Of a stretch of 64,000 bases of DNA, positions 43,571 through 52,710 are shown in pieces. Each line of letters begins with the position of its first letter. The stretch's first letter is position 1. The position numbers were made by a program, and so were the translations under genes. This DNA is from Croceibacterium atlanticum (GTDB lineage: Bacteria > Pseudomonadota > Alphaproteobacteria > Sphingomonadales > Sphingomonadaceae): positions 1 to 64,000 of the forward strand of contig NZ_CP011452.2 in the NCBI RefSeq assembly GCF_001008165.2, in the 5' to 3' direction. The notes beneath the pieces are model-generated. The model did not search any database, had not been told where the DNA came from, and was given only the letters and a program-made list of their open reading frames with translations.

Positions 43571-44383
43571 ATGACGTATGATGTGCTCGATGTCCGCCCG
43601 ATGACGAAGCGGATCGGCGCGGAAATATTTGGCGTCGATCTGAACGAACCGCTTGATGAAAAAGTGGTGGGCGAACTGCATGAAGCACTGATGGAACATC
43701 AGGTGATCTTCTTCCGCGATCAGAATCTGGAACATGAAGGCCACAAGCGTCTCGGCCGCTATTTCGGCGACCTTGCGCTGCATAGCGGGGTTTCCGGGCT
43801 GGAGGATCATCCCGAAATCGTGGCGATCCATGCGGATGCGAACAGCAAGTTCGTGGCCGGGGAAGATTGGCATTCGGACCTGTCCGAAGATGCCGAACCG
43901 CCAATGGGCAGCATTCTGTATATGCACACGGTCCCGCCGGCAGGCGGCGATACGCTGTGGTCCAGCATGTATGCCGCCTATGAAGCGCTATCGCCTGCGA
44001 TGAAGGCGTTCCTTGATCCGCTTACGGCCGTGCATGATTCCAACCACATCTATCGCGAACTCTTCCCCGATGTGGAAAAGACCTATCCGCGCAACACCCA
44101 TCCGGTCGTTCGCACCCATCCGGTGACCAAGAAGAAATGCCTGTTCATTTCCAAGTCGAAGACGACGCGGATCAATGAATTGTCCAAGGAAGAAAGCGAT
44201 GCCGTGCTGACCTTCCTGACAGAGCATGTGAAGAACCCGAACTTCCAGGTTCGCTTCCGCTGGCAGCCGAATTCGGTGGCCTTCTGGGACAATCGCTGCA
44301 CGCAGCATTTCGCCACCTGGGACTATTTCCCGGAAACGCGTTCCGGCTTCCGCGTCACGATCGCGGGTGACAAGCCTTATTGA
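43571..44383 (+). CDS. TauD/TfdA family Fe(II)/2-oxoglutarate dioxygenase
   Basis: 270 residues. MTKRIGAEIFGVDLNEPLDE opens the family; HSD in EDWHSDLS is the H-x-D pair; CTQHFATWDYFPETRSGFRV holds the distal histidine and the oxoglutarate arginine. Enzymes in this group hydroxylate sulfonates, aryloxyacetates or amines and often release a heteroatom group. The true substrate is unknown. GAGGAAAC precedes ATG 43571. It faces the AraC-FmdA fusion gene across a terminator. Confidence 0.9.
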   Translation: MTYDVLDVRPMTKRIGAEIFGVDLNEPLDEKVVGELHEALMEHQVIFFRDQNLEHEGHKRLGRYFGDLALHSGVSGLEDHPEIVAIHADANSKFVAGEDWHSDLSEDAEPPMGSILYMHTVPPAGGDTLWSSMYAAYEALSPAMKAFLDPLTAVHDSNHIYRELFPDVEKTYPRNTHPVVRTHPVTKKKCLFISKSKTTRINELSKEESDAVLTFLTEHVKNPNFQVRFRWQPNSVAFWDNRCTQHFATWDYFPETRSGFRVTIAGDKPY

Positions 44384-44385
44384 TA

Positions 44386-44420
44386 AAAAAATGGCCGGGT
44401 GATCCCCGGCCATTTTTCTT
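44386..44420. terminator. Bidirectional terminator
   Basis: AAAAATGGCCGGG...CCCGGCCATTTTT with a short loop lies between the convergent TauD gene (+) and the AraC-FmdA fusion (-). A and T runs on both flanks make it work in both directions. Confidence 0.88.
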
Positions 44421-44445
44421 TGCGAAGGCTGGTGTCTGCTGCCGA

Positions 44446-46770
44446 TCAGGCGGTGAACAATTCCTTGCGGATCACCGCATGGGCGCCCCAATTGCCGTTG
44501 GCGACCTGACTGATGCCGAAATCCACGGCAACTGACAGCAGGGAAATCGCCTCGTCCTCGTCCAGATTTTTGGTCGTCATCAGGAAACGGCGGGCCTTGC
44601 GGAATGCATCGCGCATGGCGCTGTCGATGGATGCGGTCTTGTAGACCTCGCTTTGCGCATCCTCGCCCAGTTCCATCAGATAATCCGGATGGCTGAATCC
44701 CAGGATCACCCATTCAGTGTCCGTTTCGATCAGCGGGTAATCCAGATCGCGCAACTGGCCCTGCAATTCGCCTGCGGGATGGCGGATCACCTGGATCAGG
44801 GCCGTCATCGAACATTCGATAGCAGTCCCGCAAAGCTCGGAATCACCCTGCGAGGCATGGGGATCGCCCAGTGACAGCAGGCCACCTGCGACCTGCACGG
44901 GCAGAAACACGCTCGATCCCGGGCCGGTGCGCCAATTGTCCAGATTGCCGCCAAAGGAACTGGGCGGAATGGTATCGACCGGGCCGGCATGGGCCGGGGC
45001 GAGGGCGATCACGCCGAAATGCGGGCGGATCGGAATTTCCACGTCGCGCAGGATGTCATATTTCCGCTCGATCGTTTCGGGATCGACCGGCACCCCTGGA
45101 TAATCGTAACGGTCATGCACGATGCCATAGGGATCGGTCTGCGGCGTCCAGCGATAGGAATAGACGGCATGGGCTGTCGGCATACGTTCGCTGCCGGTTT
45201 CCACCTCGTAAATGGTCACCACTTCGCGCTTCGGCTGCGTCAGCAGGTCATTATACTGGAAGCCCCAGAACGTGGCCGCATTGCTGCCGAAAGCCTTGCC
45301 CTGGAAGCGGGGATTGCAGCTGCGGCGCGGTTCCAGGCTGAGGATCCTGACCTCGATAATGTCACCCGGCTGCGCGTCCGTGATCGCGATGGGGCCCGTG
45401 CAGATATGTACGCCGAAACCTTCGCCCGCGCCGCGGCCAAGGGCGCTGGCATCCATCGGACCGGCGCCGCGGCGTTCAACGGCCTTTCCATCCTTGTCCC
45501 AGTGATAGACGCTCTCCGCGCCTTCATCTCCCTGGACCATCCGTTCGGGATCGTCATTTGCGTGGTGGGTCAGCGTTTCCACTGTCACGAAATCGCCGGA
45601 ACGCACGGTTATCGCAGGCTTTATCAGCGAGCTGAAATAGCCCCAGTGCACTGTCTTCGGGCTGACCGGCAGGTGGTGATGCCGCACGGTGCCTTCATCC
45701 GACATGGGCAGGGCAACAACGGGTTCCAGCGTGCCGAGATCGGTTTCTTCCAGCCTTTCTTCCGCATCGCCCGATCCGCGCTTGCTTGCCTGGGTCGGCC
45801 GGCCGCGTCGCAGCGTCTCGGTGTTTTCCGCCTCTTCGCTGGGCGGCATCTTGCGATATTCGCGCGGAGACACGCCATATTGTTCGCGGAAGGCGCGGCT
45901 GAAGGAGGCGGAATCGTTGAAGCCCCACTGAAACAATATGTCGGAGATGGATTTCTGCGCGTGCAACGGACTGCGCAGGTCCAGCCGGCAGCGTTCCAGC
46001 CGCCGTACCTTCACATAATGGCCGAAACTGTCATCGATGGATTCGAACAATTTCTGCAGATAGCGCGGGGAAATGCCGTGCTCGCTGGCCACTTGCTGAT
46101 AATTCAGGTTCGGATCGGAAAGGCGCATCTCGATCGTCTGGAAGATACGTTCCAGCAGGGCTGCGCGCATACCGGCCGCACCGCCCAGCGCGCGCGAGGG
46201 CGCATCGCTCAACAGGCTGGCCAGCAGGAATTCGGGCAGCGCCAGTTCCACCGGCCGCAGATCCTCCTGCGTGACTTCGCTGCCCATTTCGCCGATGGAC
46301 CGCAACATACCGGACAGAACACGGGCGGGGCCGCCTTCCACCGCCAGATGGCGTGGTTTTTCCGGCAGGGGAGCCTTCAGCCGCTGGTCCAGCGAAGCTG
46401 CGGGAATATTCAGCAGCAGGATGCGGTGATCCGTGGTGAGTTCCAGCGAGAGCGGCGTTTCGCCCCGGCCGCAGACCATGTCGCCGTCATTCAGCGATAT
46501 TGTTTCGGAACCGCTGCGCGCCACGCCCGATCCGTCGAGCAGAACGACCAGCCACAGACTGCCGGGCGCATCGCGGAAATCCACGCCATATTCCTGCGCA
46601 GTGCCGACAATGCGGACGAAGCCCATGCCCGCATCGCTGCGAAACTGGATCAGCTCGCCGTAGAGATTGGCCTCCTCCGCCGCCTCCAGCGTAATCGACA
46701 CGCGTTTGAGGGCGAAGCGCCAGGAATCGCGGCGCTGTTCCTTGGGATAGGCATTGGTTGTGAAACGCAA
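44446..46770 (-). CDS. AraC regulator - acetamidase/formamidase fusion
   Basis: 774 residues in one unbroken frame. Residues 1-195 are an AraC-type sensor region (MVCGRGETPLSLEL cupin-like), 201-308 the double HTH (ISPRYLQKLFESIDDSFGHY, SISDILFQWGFNDSASFSRA), 309-355 a charged linker, and about 361-774 a complete FmdA_AmdA domain (KTVHWGYFSSLIKPAITVRSG, THHANDDPERM, HICTGPIAI, IPPSSFGGNLDNW, SLGDPHASQGDSELCGTAIE). Both halves have close separate relatives 2-4 kb away in tandem (41389, 42485). Start is TTG 46770, the only start codon before residue 49. It may sense the amide it cleaves or its product; that is inference. Confidence 0.9.
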   Translation of the reverse strand: MRFTTNAYPKEQRRDSWRFALKRVSITLEAAEEANLYGELIQFRSDAGMGFVRIVGTAQEYGVDFRDAPGSLWLVVLLDGSGVARSGSETISLNDGDMVCGRGETPLSLELTTDHRILLLNIPAASLDQRLKAPLPEKPRHLAVEGGPARVLSGMLRSIGEMGSEVTQEDLRPVELALPEFLLASLLSDAPSRALGGAAGMRAALLERIFQTIEMRLSDPNLNYQQVASEHGISPRYLQKLFESIDDSFGHYVKVRRLERCRLDLRSPLHAQKSISDILFQWGFNDSASFSRAFREQYGVSPREYRKMPPSEEAENTETLRRGRPTQASKRGSGDAEERLEETDLGTLEPVVALPMSDEGTVRHHHLPVSPKTVHWGYFSSLIKPAITVRSGDFVTVETLTHHANDDPERMVQGDEGAESVYHWDKDGKAVERRGAGPMDASALGRGAGEGFGVHICTGPIAITDAQPGDIIEVRILSLEPRRSCNPRFQGKAFGSNAATFWGFQYNDLLTQPKREVVTIYEVETGSERMPTAHAVYSYRWTPQTDPYGIVHDRYDYPGVPVDPETIERKYDILRDVEIPIRPHFGVIALAPAHAGPVDTIPPSSFGGNLDNWRTGPGSSVFLPVQVAGGLLSLGDPHASQGDSELCGTAIECSMTALIQVIRHPAGELQGQLRDLDYPLIETDTEWVILGFSHPDYLMELGEDAQSEVYKTASIDSAMRDAFRKARRFLMTTKNLDEDEAISLLSVAVDFGISQVANGNWGAHAVIRKELFTA

Positions 46771-46870
46771 ATGGGCACTCTTGACTACAAGCTCAGGTCC
46801 CCCGACGCCCTAATAGCAATCCGGGCCGGGAAGGGAACTCCTTCCGTTGAAGAGGGACGAAAAGACGCCG

Positions 46871-48271
46871 TCAGAATGGCGTGTCGTTGCCACCATAGAC
46901 GGAAGATGTCTCATTCCCGGACAGGCCACTATCGTCCCGGCCGCAAATGGCAAGCATGGTCAGTGCATAGACCAGTGCGCTGCTGGCCATGTCTTCCGGT
47001 GTCGGCCTCCAGCGCGGCATTCCCGTAGTGACTGCGGGGATGCCGTGCATGTTGAACACGTTCTGGTCGCGCCACATGCTCGAATAGACCGGATGGGCCC
47101 GTTCCAGCGGGGCGCCGCGGGCAAGCCGGGTCGCCGCGTCGACCGCGCCGGAAAGAGGCGCTACTTCCTGCGGCCTTGCCTCGAATCCGTGACGCACGAC
47201 CACGGGTTCGACATCGAAGCTCTGCACATCGACATCGCGCATGGCGGCGGTGATGCGGTGATAGGCGTCGGCCGATTTCTGACCGGGGGCGAGGCCGACT
47301 TCGACATAGAGGGCGCAGACTTCTGTCCCGGCGCCATAATCGGTCGGCATTCCCGCACGAACGGATGCGATCTGCACTTTTGGCTGGGACAGGCCGCCCG
47401 GCGTTTCATGCGCGCTTTCGGCTTCCCAGCGCCGGCCGAAGCCGTGCAGCGCTTCGATCACCGGGCCCAGCCGGTAGATCGGATTGGGATGCCCGGAAAC
47501 CGATTCCGGCGTTTCGAGGATGGGCGTGAACATCCCCGAGCCAAAGATACGCACGCGGAACACGGCATAGCCGCATCCCTGCCAGGTGAGGCCGAAATCG
47601 GTGCCTTCCGCGGCAATCGCATAATCCGGCGCGACGCCGCCGTGATGGAACAGATAATGGGCGCCGATATCCTTGCCCAGATAATCGATCCCTTCGAACT
47701 CCTCTATGGGTTCGGGGCCGATTTCACCCGGACATGCGGTGAGCCAGCATTTGCCGGCCAGGCCGATCCCGGCCTTTTTCAGCGCCTTTGCCGCGATCAT
47801 GAAACAGGACATGGGCCCGCGATCATTGGAAATGGGATAGCCGCGCAGACGGCCTTCCTCGTCCTTCCAGCACTGGGTCCATTCCGGATCGCGCAGGGTC
47901 GTTTCCTTGTAACGGAACTTGTCCTGCGAATAATCGCCGCTGGGGCTTTCCGTATCCAGATGGGCGGTGAAGAGGAGATTGGCGCCAACGCCGCTGCCGC
48001 CATATTCACCGATGATATTCGGCCGTTCGGGTGTCGCTCCGCAGCGACGGGGCTGGAAACCTTCGCGGTCCATCCAGTCGAAGACATATTGCGCGGCTTC
48101 TGCCTCTTCCCGGCTCCGGCTGGGAATGTTGCCCAGTTCCAGTGCCAGTTCGACCAGTTCGTCCTGGTCGATTGCGGCGGCGATGGCGGCGCGCTCCTGC
48201 TCGCTGATCGGATAAGGGGCCTTGGCGGGATCGGCGAAAGGCACGCCGGCATTTGTCGTATTTTCAGTCAT
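46871..48271 (-). CDS. M20 family metallohydrolase (ArgE/DapE/carboxypeptidase type)
   Basis: 466 residues. LLFTAHLDTES holds the first metal histidine and aspartate; SNDRGPMSCFM the bridging aspartate; WLTACPGEIGPEP the glutamates; a dimerisation domain follows and HGIPAVTTGMPRWRP carries the last ligand. Relatives cleave N-acyl amino acids or peptides. In this setting it may hydrolyse an amide intermediate. Start ATG 48271 (MTENTTN). Four bases separate it from the MFS gene upstream, so they are co-transcribed. Confidence 0.9.
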   Translation of the reverse strand: MTENTTNAGVPFADPAKAPYPISEQERAAIAAAIDQDELVELALELGNIPSRSREEAEAAQYVFDWMDREGFQPRRCGATPERPNIIGEYGGSGVGANLLFTAHLDTESPSGDYSQDKFRYKETTLRDPEWTQCWKDEEGRLRGYPISNDRGPMSCFMIAAKALKKAGIGLAGKCWLTACPGEIGPEPIEEFEGIDYLGKDIGAHYLFHHGGVAPDYAIAAEGTDFGLTWQGCGYAVFRVRIFGSGMFTPILETPESVSGHPNPIYRLGPVIEALHGFGRRWEAESAHETPGGLSQPKVQIASVRAGMPTDYGAGTEVCALYVEVGLAPGQKSADAYHRITAAMRDVDVQSFDVEPVVVRHGFEARPQEVAPLSGAVDAATRLARGAPLERAHPVYSSMWRDQNVFNMHGIPAVTTGMPRWRPTPEDMASSALVYALTMLAICGRDDSGLSGNETSSVYGGNDTPF

Positions 48272-48275
48272 GATT

Positions 48276-49505
48276 CTATTCAGCCGGAACAGGCTGGGCA
48301 TCCACGATATCGGCCGGTTCCTGCGGCGGGCGCATTCCGAACAGGGCCACCAGGAAGATGAAGCCCAAGGCTGCGCAGCCGATAAAGACCAGCGAGAAAC
48401 TGCCCGTATCGTCGCGGATCATGCCGCCCAGTGCAGGGCCGACAGCCGCCGCGGTCGAGATCAGGCTCATCGTGGAATAAAGTTCGAGATTGGAACGCTT
48501 GCCGAACAGGTCCAGCAGCAGATTGGCCGTGCTGACATAGCTGAAGCCGAAACCGATACCGAGGCCGATGATCGCAACGGCGACGGCCAGCCAGCTGCCC
48601 CCGGCGACCAGCGCCAGCACGCCCACAACGGTCGCGCCCAGCGAGATCATGGTCAGCTCCCGCGCACCCAGCTTTTCACCGGCGACACCGGCACCCATGG
48701 ATCCGGCGGCGCTGATCAGCGCGATTGCACTCATGGCCGTGGCGGCGCCGCCCATGGTCAGGCCCGTTTCGGCAAGATGCTGCACGGCGAAGCCATGCAC
48801 GGTGGTGTTGATCAGCAGGAACGCGGTGTAGGCGCCCACGACGATGTAATATTGCACGGTGCGCAACGCATCGCGGGCGAGCCAGCCAGCCTGCGGTGCC
48901 GCGGGGCGGGCGGTCTTGTCATCCGTCAGCAGATCGCTGCGATTGCGCGTCACGATGGCGGCGAAGATCGAGAGCAGCATGGAGGAAACAGCAGCACCGG
49001 CCCAGTAATAGCGCCAGTCGCCGGCGATTTCCTGCGTGGCGTAAACGATCAGAGGACCGGCAACTGCACCCAATCCGCCGGCGGTGAAATAAATGCCGAT
49101 CGCAGTGGATGCCCGCTGGAAGGAGTGGGAGATCACATTGACCGCCGTAGTGGTCCCACAAAGCGAAAATCCGATGCCGAGGAAGATCGTGCCGATGAAA
49201 TAGGAATAGGCCGTCTGTGCCATGGCCATGCAGCTGAAACCGATCAGCAGGATCACGCCGCCCAGAAGCATGGTCTTTGCCACACCGATACGGCGAATGG
49301 CGATGGCCGGGGCAAGACTGGAAAGCCCGCAGGCAACGCCGAGAAATGTAAAACCAAGGCCAGCAACGGCCCAGGCCCAGCCCAATTCTTCAACCATATA
49401 GGGAAGAACTACGCCCAAGCCATTGAACGTGCAGGCATTTAACACGAAGAATAGCAGGCTAAGCGCTGCCAAGACGAGATATTTCAGTCGTCCGTCAAAT
49501 ACCAT
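48276..49505 (-). CDS. MFS transporter
   Basis: 409 residues, 12 helices beginning YLVLAALSLLFFVLNACTF. Motifs GIGIGFGFSYVSTANLLLDL and RRIGVAKTMLLGG point to the MFS oxalate/formate or 4-hydroxybenzoate-like subfamily, but no substrate can be fixed. It sits directly upstream of the M20 hydrolase and is probably the uptake system for that gene's substrate. Second MFS gene lies 102 bases upstream. Confidence 0.88.
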   Translation of the reverse strand: MVFDGRLKYLVLAALSLLFFVLNACTFNGLGVVLPYMVEELGWAWAVAGLGFTFLGVACGLSSLAPAIAIRRIGVAKTMLLGGVILLIGFSCMAMAQTAYSYFIGTIFLGIGFSLCGTTTAVNVISHSFQRASTAIGIYFTAGGLGAVAGPLIVYATQEIAGDWRYYWAGAAVSSMLLSIFAAIVTRNRSDLLTDDKTARPAAPQAGWLARDALRTVQYYIVVGAYTAFLLINTTVHGFAVQHLAETGLTMGGAATAMSAIALISAAGSMGAGVAGEKLGARELTMISLGATVVGVLALVAGGSWLAVAVAIIGLGIGFGFSYVSTANLLLDLFGKRSNLELYSTMSLISTAAAVGPALGGMIRDDTGSFSLVFIGCAALGFIFLVALFGMRPPQEPADIVDAQPVPAE

Positions 49506-49607
49506 TGCCCGACTCGTTCTGCTTTGACCCTATGGTCATGGAATATGTGGCCGGTACTGCAAGCCGTCTTGATTGCCGGCGCACAGCCTCTTGGCAACGC
49601 GATTTCG

Positions 49608-50858
49608 TCAATGTGCCGCCACGCCCGCGGTTTCGGGCAGGGCAGGATCCATCCGATAGGCGGGAAGAAGGAACAGCAGCAGGCTGCCCAATGCCATCAC
49701 CGCGATGCAGACATAGATCGCGCCGCGATAGGTTCCCTGGCTGTCATAGGCGAGGTCCAGCAGGACGGGTGTAATGCCCTGTGCCGCGATGACGCCCGAA
49801 TACATGACGCCGATGATCGTCCCGAAATTCTTCAACCCGAAATAACGGGCGATGAAGAAAGGCAGCGAGCCGAATTGCGAACCCAGCGCAATGCCAAGGC
49901 AGACTCCGCCAATCAGCAGCAGCATGGTCGATTGCCCGAATTCGAGCAGGAGCAGGCCGAGAATGGCGAGCCCATACATCGGCACGACGACTTGCGGCCC
50001 CTTGGTCCTGTCGAGAATTCTCCCGGTGGCGATCTGCCAGATCGAGCCCACCAGGGCAAAAATGCTGACTACCGCCGTGCCCGTCGCAAGGCTGAAGCCG
50101 CGATCGCCCAATATCGGCACGACATGGCTGAGAACTGCGGTGGAAATGCCCCCGCCGGCAGCGATTGCGATCATGATCAGCCAGAAAATGGGCAGGCGGA
50201 CGGCTTCTGCAAGGGAAAGCCCCTCTATCGCCCTGGTGCCGCTGCCCGTTTCTTTCCCGGCAGATCCGGGTGCGTCTTTCAGAAGGAAGAAGAAGATCGG
50301 GAAGCCGACCAGCAGGATGACCGCCGCAATGCCCACATAGCCTGCGCGCCACCCCTCTCTGGAAACCAGCACCGCCGCGAGGATCGGGATGAGCACGGCG
50401 CCCAGGCCGTTGCCGAGACCGGCCGTGACGCCCAGAGCCGTACCGCGATTTTCGTCAAACCATTCCGCCACCAGTTTCGAGAAGATGGCCGTGGCCGGCA
50501 AGGCGCCGAAAATGCCGATTGCCAGATAGGTGAGATAGAACTGGAACAGGCTTCCGCTGGTCAGTGCCAGCGCACCAACCGACAGCGCGAGCAGGGCATT
50601 GCCCGCCAGGATCATCCTGCGGGTCCCGTGCCGGTCCGCATATCGCCCCGCGAGCGGATAGACGATCGCACCCGTGAGCGCGAGGATCGCCAGCACGAGC
50701 GAGATGCTGGCGCGGCTCCAGCCGAAACTTTCCGAGAGTGGGACAAGGAACGTCCCGAATACGGCATGGACGGTGGCCGTGGTGGCCAGCGCGCTGCCGG
50801 TCGTGGCGGCGATCAGGATGCCGAGCTTGTCACGCCTGCTCGCCGCCATTGCATTCAT
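49608..50858 (-). CDS. MFS transporter (oxalate/formate antiporter-like)
   Basis: 416 residues, 12 helices. VFGTFLVPLSESFGWSRASIS then LVLA, PLAGRYADRHGTRRM and ALGSQFGSLPFFIARYFG fit the MCP/OFA-type MFS group. ATG 50858 overlaps the stop of the RutB-like gene (ATGA), so it belongs to that transcript; a longer start at 50906 is disfavoured. It could import the substrate of the RutA/RutB-like pair. Confidence 0.9.
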   Translation of the reverse strand: MNAMAASRRDKLGILIAATTGSALATTATVHAVFGTFLVPLSESFGWSRASISLVLAILALTGAIVYPLAGRYADRHGTRRMILAGNALLALSVGALALTSGSLFQFYLTYLAIGIFGALPATAIFSKLVAEWFDENRGTALGVTAGLGNGLGAVLIPILAAVLVSREGWRAGYVGIAAVILLVGFPIFFFLLKDAPGSAGKETGSGTRAIEGLSLAEAVRLPIFWLIMIAIAAGGGISTAVLSHVVPILGDRGFSLATGTAVVSIFALVGSIWQIATGRILDRTKGPQVVVPMYGLAILGLLLLEFGQSTMLLLIGGVCLGIALGSQFGSLPFFIARYFGLKNFGTIIGVMYSGVIAAQGITPVLLDLAYDSQGTYRGAIYVCIAVMALGSLLLFLLPAYRMDPALPETAGVAAH

Positions 50859-51514
50859 GCTGACCAGGCTTCCCTGACTGCATCGCTGTTCGTCAGTATC
50901 GCGCAATTCTTCGCCAGAACTTGCAGCGTGTGATTGTGCAGGTCCGCGTCATAGGCGGCGCAGGCATCTGCGACCACGAAGACATGAAAATCACGATGGA
51001 AGGCGGCGCGAGCGGTCGAATCCACGCAGCAATCGGTGCTGAGGCCCGTCATCACGACCGTATCGATCCCGCGATCCCGCAATTGCTGTTCCAGATCCGT
51101 GCCGTGGAAACTGTCGAACATCAGCTTGTCGATCTCGATATCGCCGGCTTCGGGCGAGACGCGATAGTAATCGGCCCCGCCATCCGCCACCCGGCAGATC
51201 GCTTCGCCGCCGGGCTGGCCAGTGCGCGCCATATAGGTTTTCAGCGCGTTGGAATCCGTTTCCGGCGTGGTGACTACCCGCATGAAGGCGACTGTCGCCC
51301 CGGCCTTGCGGGCCGCGGCGATCAGTTCCTCGATCCGGTCGATCGCCTCCTCCGCGCAGGCCAGATCGACGCCGACCCGGCCCAGCAACCCGTCCGGCGC
51401 GGCGAAATCCTTCTGGATATCCACCACCACCAGAGCCGTGCGTTCAGGCACGATCATCGGCGGAAGCCCGGCCGGATCGACCATCGGCAATTGCGCGGCA
51501 GACGCCTCAACCAT
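50855..51514 (-). CDS. Isochorismatase-family cysteine hydrolase, RutB-like
   Basis: 219 residues. Catalytic triad: Asp in LVVVDIQKDF, Lys in IDKLMFDSF, Cys in LSTDCCVDSTARAAF. Same family as RutB (ureidoacrylate amidohydrolase), nicotinamidase and N-carbamoylsarcosine hydrolase. It is overlapped by the RutA-like gene upstream and the MFS gene downstream, the rutAB-like order. Start ATG 51514 is chosen over GTG 51544 as it lies at the overlap with the upstream stop. Substrate not proven. Confidence 0.9.
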   Translation of the reverse strand: MVEASAAQLPMVDPAGLPPMIVPERTALVVVDIQKDFAAPDGLLGRVGVDLACAEEAIDRIEELIAAARKAGATVAFMRVVTTPETDSNALKTYMARTGQPGGEAICRVADGGADYYRVSPEAGDIEIDKLMFDSFHGTDLEQQLRDRGIDTVVMTGLSTDCCVDSTARAAFHRDFHVFVVADACAAYDADLHNHTLQVLAKNCAILTNSDAVREAWSA

Positions 51515-52625
51515 TGACCGGAGCCTTGCCGGGGAAGCTTTCACGCAGCGCAGGCAGTACGGTTTCGGCGAAGATCGGGATGTCCTTGATGTAATCCGGG
51601 AAGATCAGCATCAGGCCGTCCGTGCCGGAAACCTCGAACAATTCGGTCAGCTTTTCGGTCACCGTTTCGGGCGATCCGATGACATGCGGCGTCATGAAGC
51701 CGGCACGGCTCTTGCGCGTGAAGTCGTTTTCCTTGCCGATTTCGCTGTCGAGGAAACCATAAGCGCGCATCATGCCGTGCAGAGCACCTTCGTCGAACCC
51801 GTCGCGGATATTCTGCGCGAAGGCTTCCGCCTCGGCATCGGTTTCACCGATCACCGGGGTCATCATCGAATAGGTGCGGATGGTCTTGCCGATTTCGGCA
51901 GCCGCTTCCTTGGCCGCTTCGCTGGCCTTCTTCAGTTCTTCCGGCGTGCCGCCCGAAAGGAAGATCGCGTCGGTTTCCTCTGCCGTGAAGCGCATACCCT
52001 TCTTGGAAGTGCCGGCGCAGACGATGAAGGGGCGGGTGGAAGGCTTGGGCTGCGAACGGCAATCTTCCAGCGTGAAATACTTGCCGTGCTTCGTCACCGA
52101 ATCCTCGGTCCAGAGCGCCTTGATCGCCTGGATCCATTCATAGGCAAGATCATAGCGCTGGTCGTGATCGACATCGTCGCGCCACGCGCCCATCTGCGCG
52201 AATTCATCCTTGTAGGAGCCGGTGACGACGTTCAGCCCGGCGCGGCCATGGCTGATCTGGTCCAGTGTCGCCGTCATCTTGGCGACCACGCCCGGATTCT
52301 GCAGCAGCGTGTGGACCGTGCCCCAGACCTTCACCCGCTTGGTGGCTTCGGCAATGGCCGCCACGGTCATGTAGGAATCGAGCTGGTAGTCCCAATGTTC
52401 GGTTTCGCCGCCGAAACCGCGATATTTCGCCATCGCCATCGCGAAGTCGAGGCCGTGCTTTTCCGCCAGCACGGCTGCATCGCGGCAATAATCATAGGAT
52501 CCGTCGATCTTCGGCTTGTTCCTGGAAAGAATCCAGCCGCCATTGGCGATGGGCAGGAAAACGCCCAGATCCTTGGCTCCGGTGTCGGAGGGCAACCCGA
52601 AAGGCGTGTGGCTTTGCTCGGTCAT
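51507..52625 (-). CDS. LLM class flavin monooxygenase, RutA-like
   Basis: 372 residues, bacterial luciferase-like TIM barrel. LGVFLPIANGGWILS, FAMAMAKYRGFGGETEHWDYQ, GTVHTLLQNPGVVAKM, DQISHGRAGLNVVTGSYKDEF and FTLEDCRSQPKPSTRPFIVC AG follow E. coli RutA step by step (RutA: FVPIGNNGWLIS, RGFGGKTEFWD, SGGRFGVNLVTGW). RutA uses FMN and oxygen to open the uracil ring. This is likely a RutA paralogue on a pyrimidine or related N-heterocycle. Its stop overlaps the RutB-like start by 8 bases. No rutCDEFG is in the window. Confidence 0.9.
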   Translation of the reverse strand: MTEQSHTPFGLPSDTGAKDLGVFLPIANGGWILSRNKPKIDGSYDYCRDAAVLAEKHGLDFAMAMAKYRGFGGETEHWDYQLDSYMTVAAIAEATKRVKVWGTVHTLLQNPGVVAKMTATLDQISHGRAGLNVVTGSYKDEFAQMGAWRDDVDHDQRYDLAYEWIQAIKALWTEDSVTKHGKYFTLEDCRSQPKPSTRPFIVCAGTSKKGMRFTAEETDAIFLSGGTPEELKKASEAAKEAAAEIGKTIRTYSMMTPVIGETDAEAEAFAQNIRDGFDEGALHGMMRAYGFLDSEIGKENDFTRKSRAGFMTPHVIGSPETVTEKLTELFEVSGTDGLMLIFPDYIKDIPIFAETVLPALRESFPGKAPVNG

Positions 52626-52710
52626 GTTTCACGTATCCCGTCTTGTGCGTTGGCTACGAATGTATTGGCAAGCGCCGCCCATTCTTGACTGCGCGCGCAT
52701 ATTATCTTGG

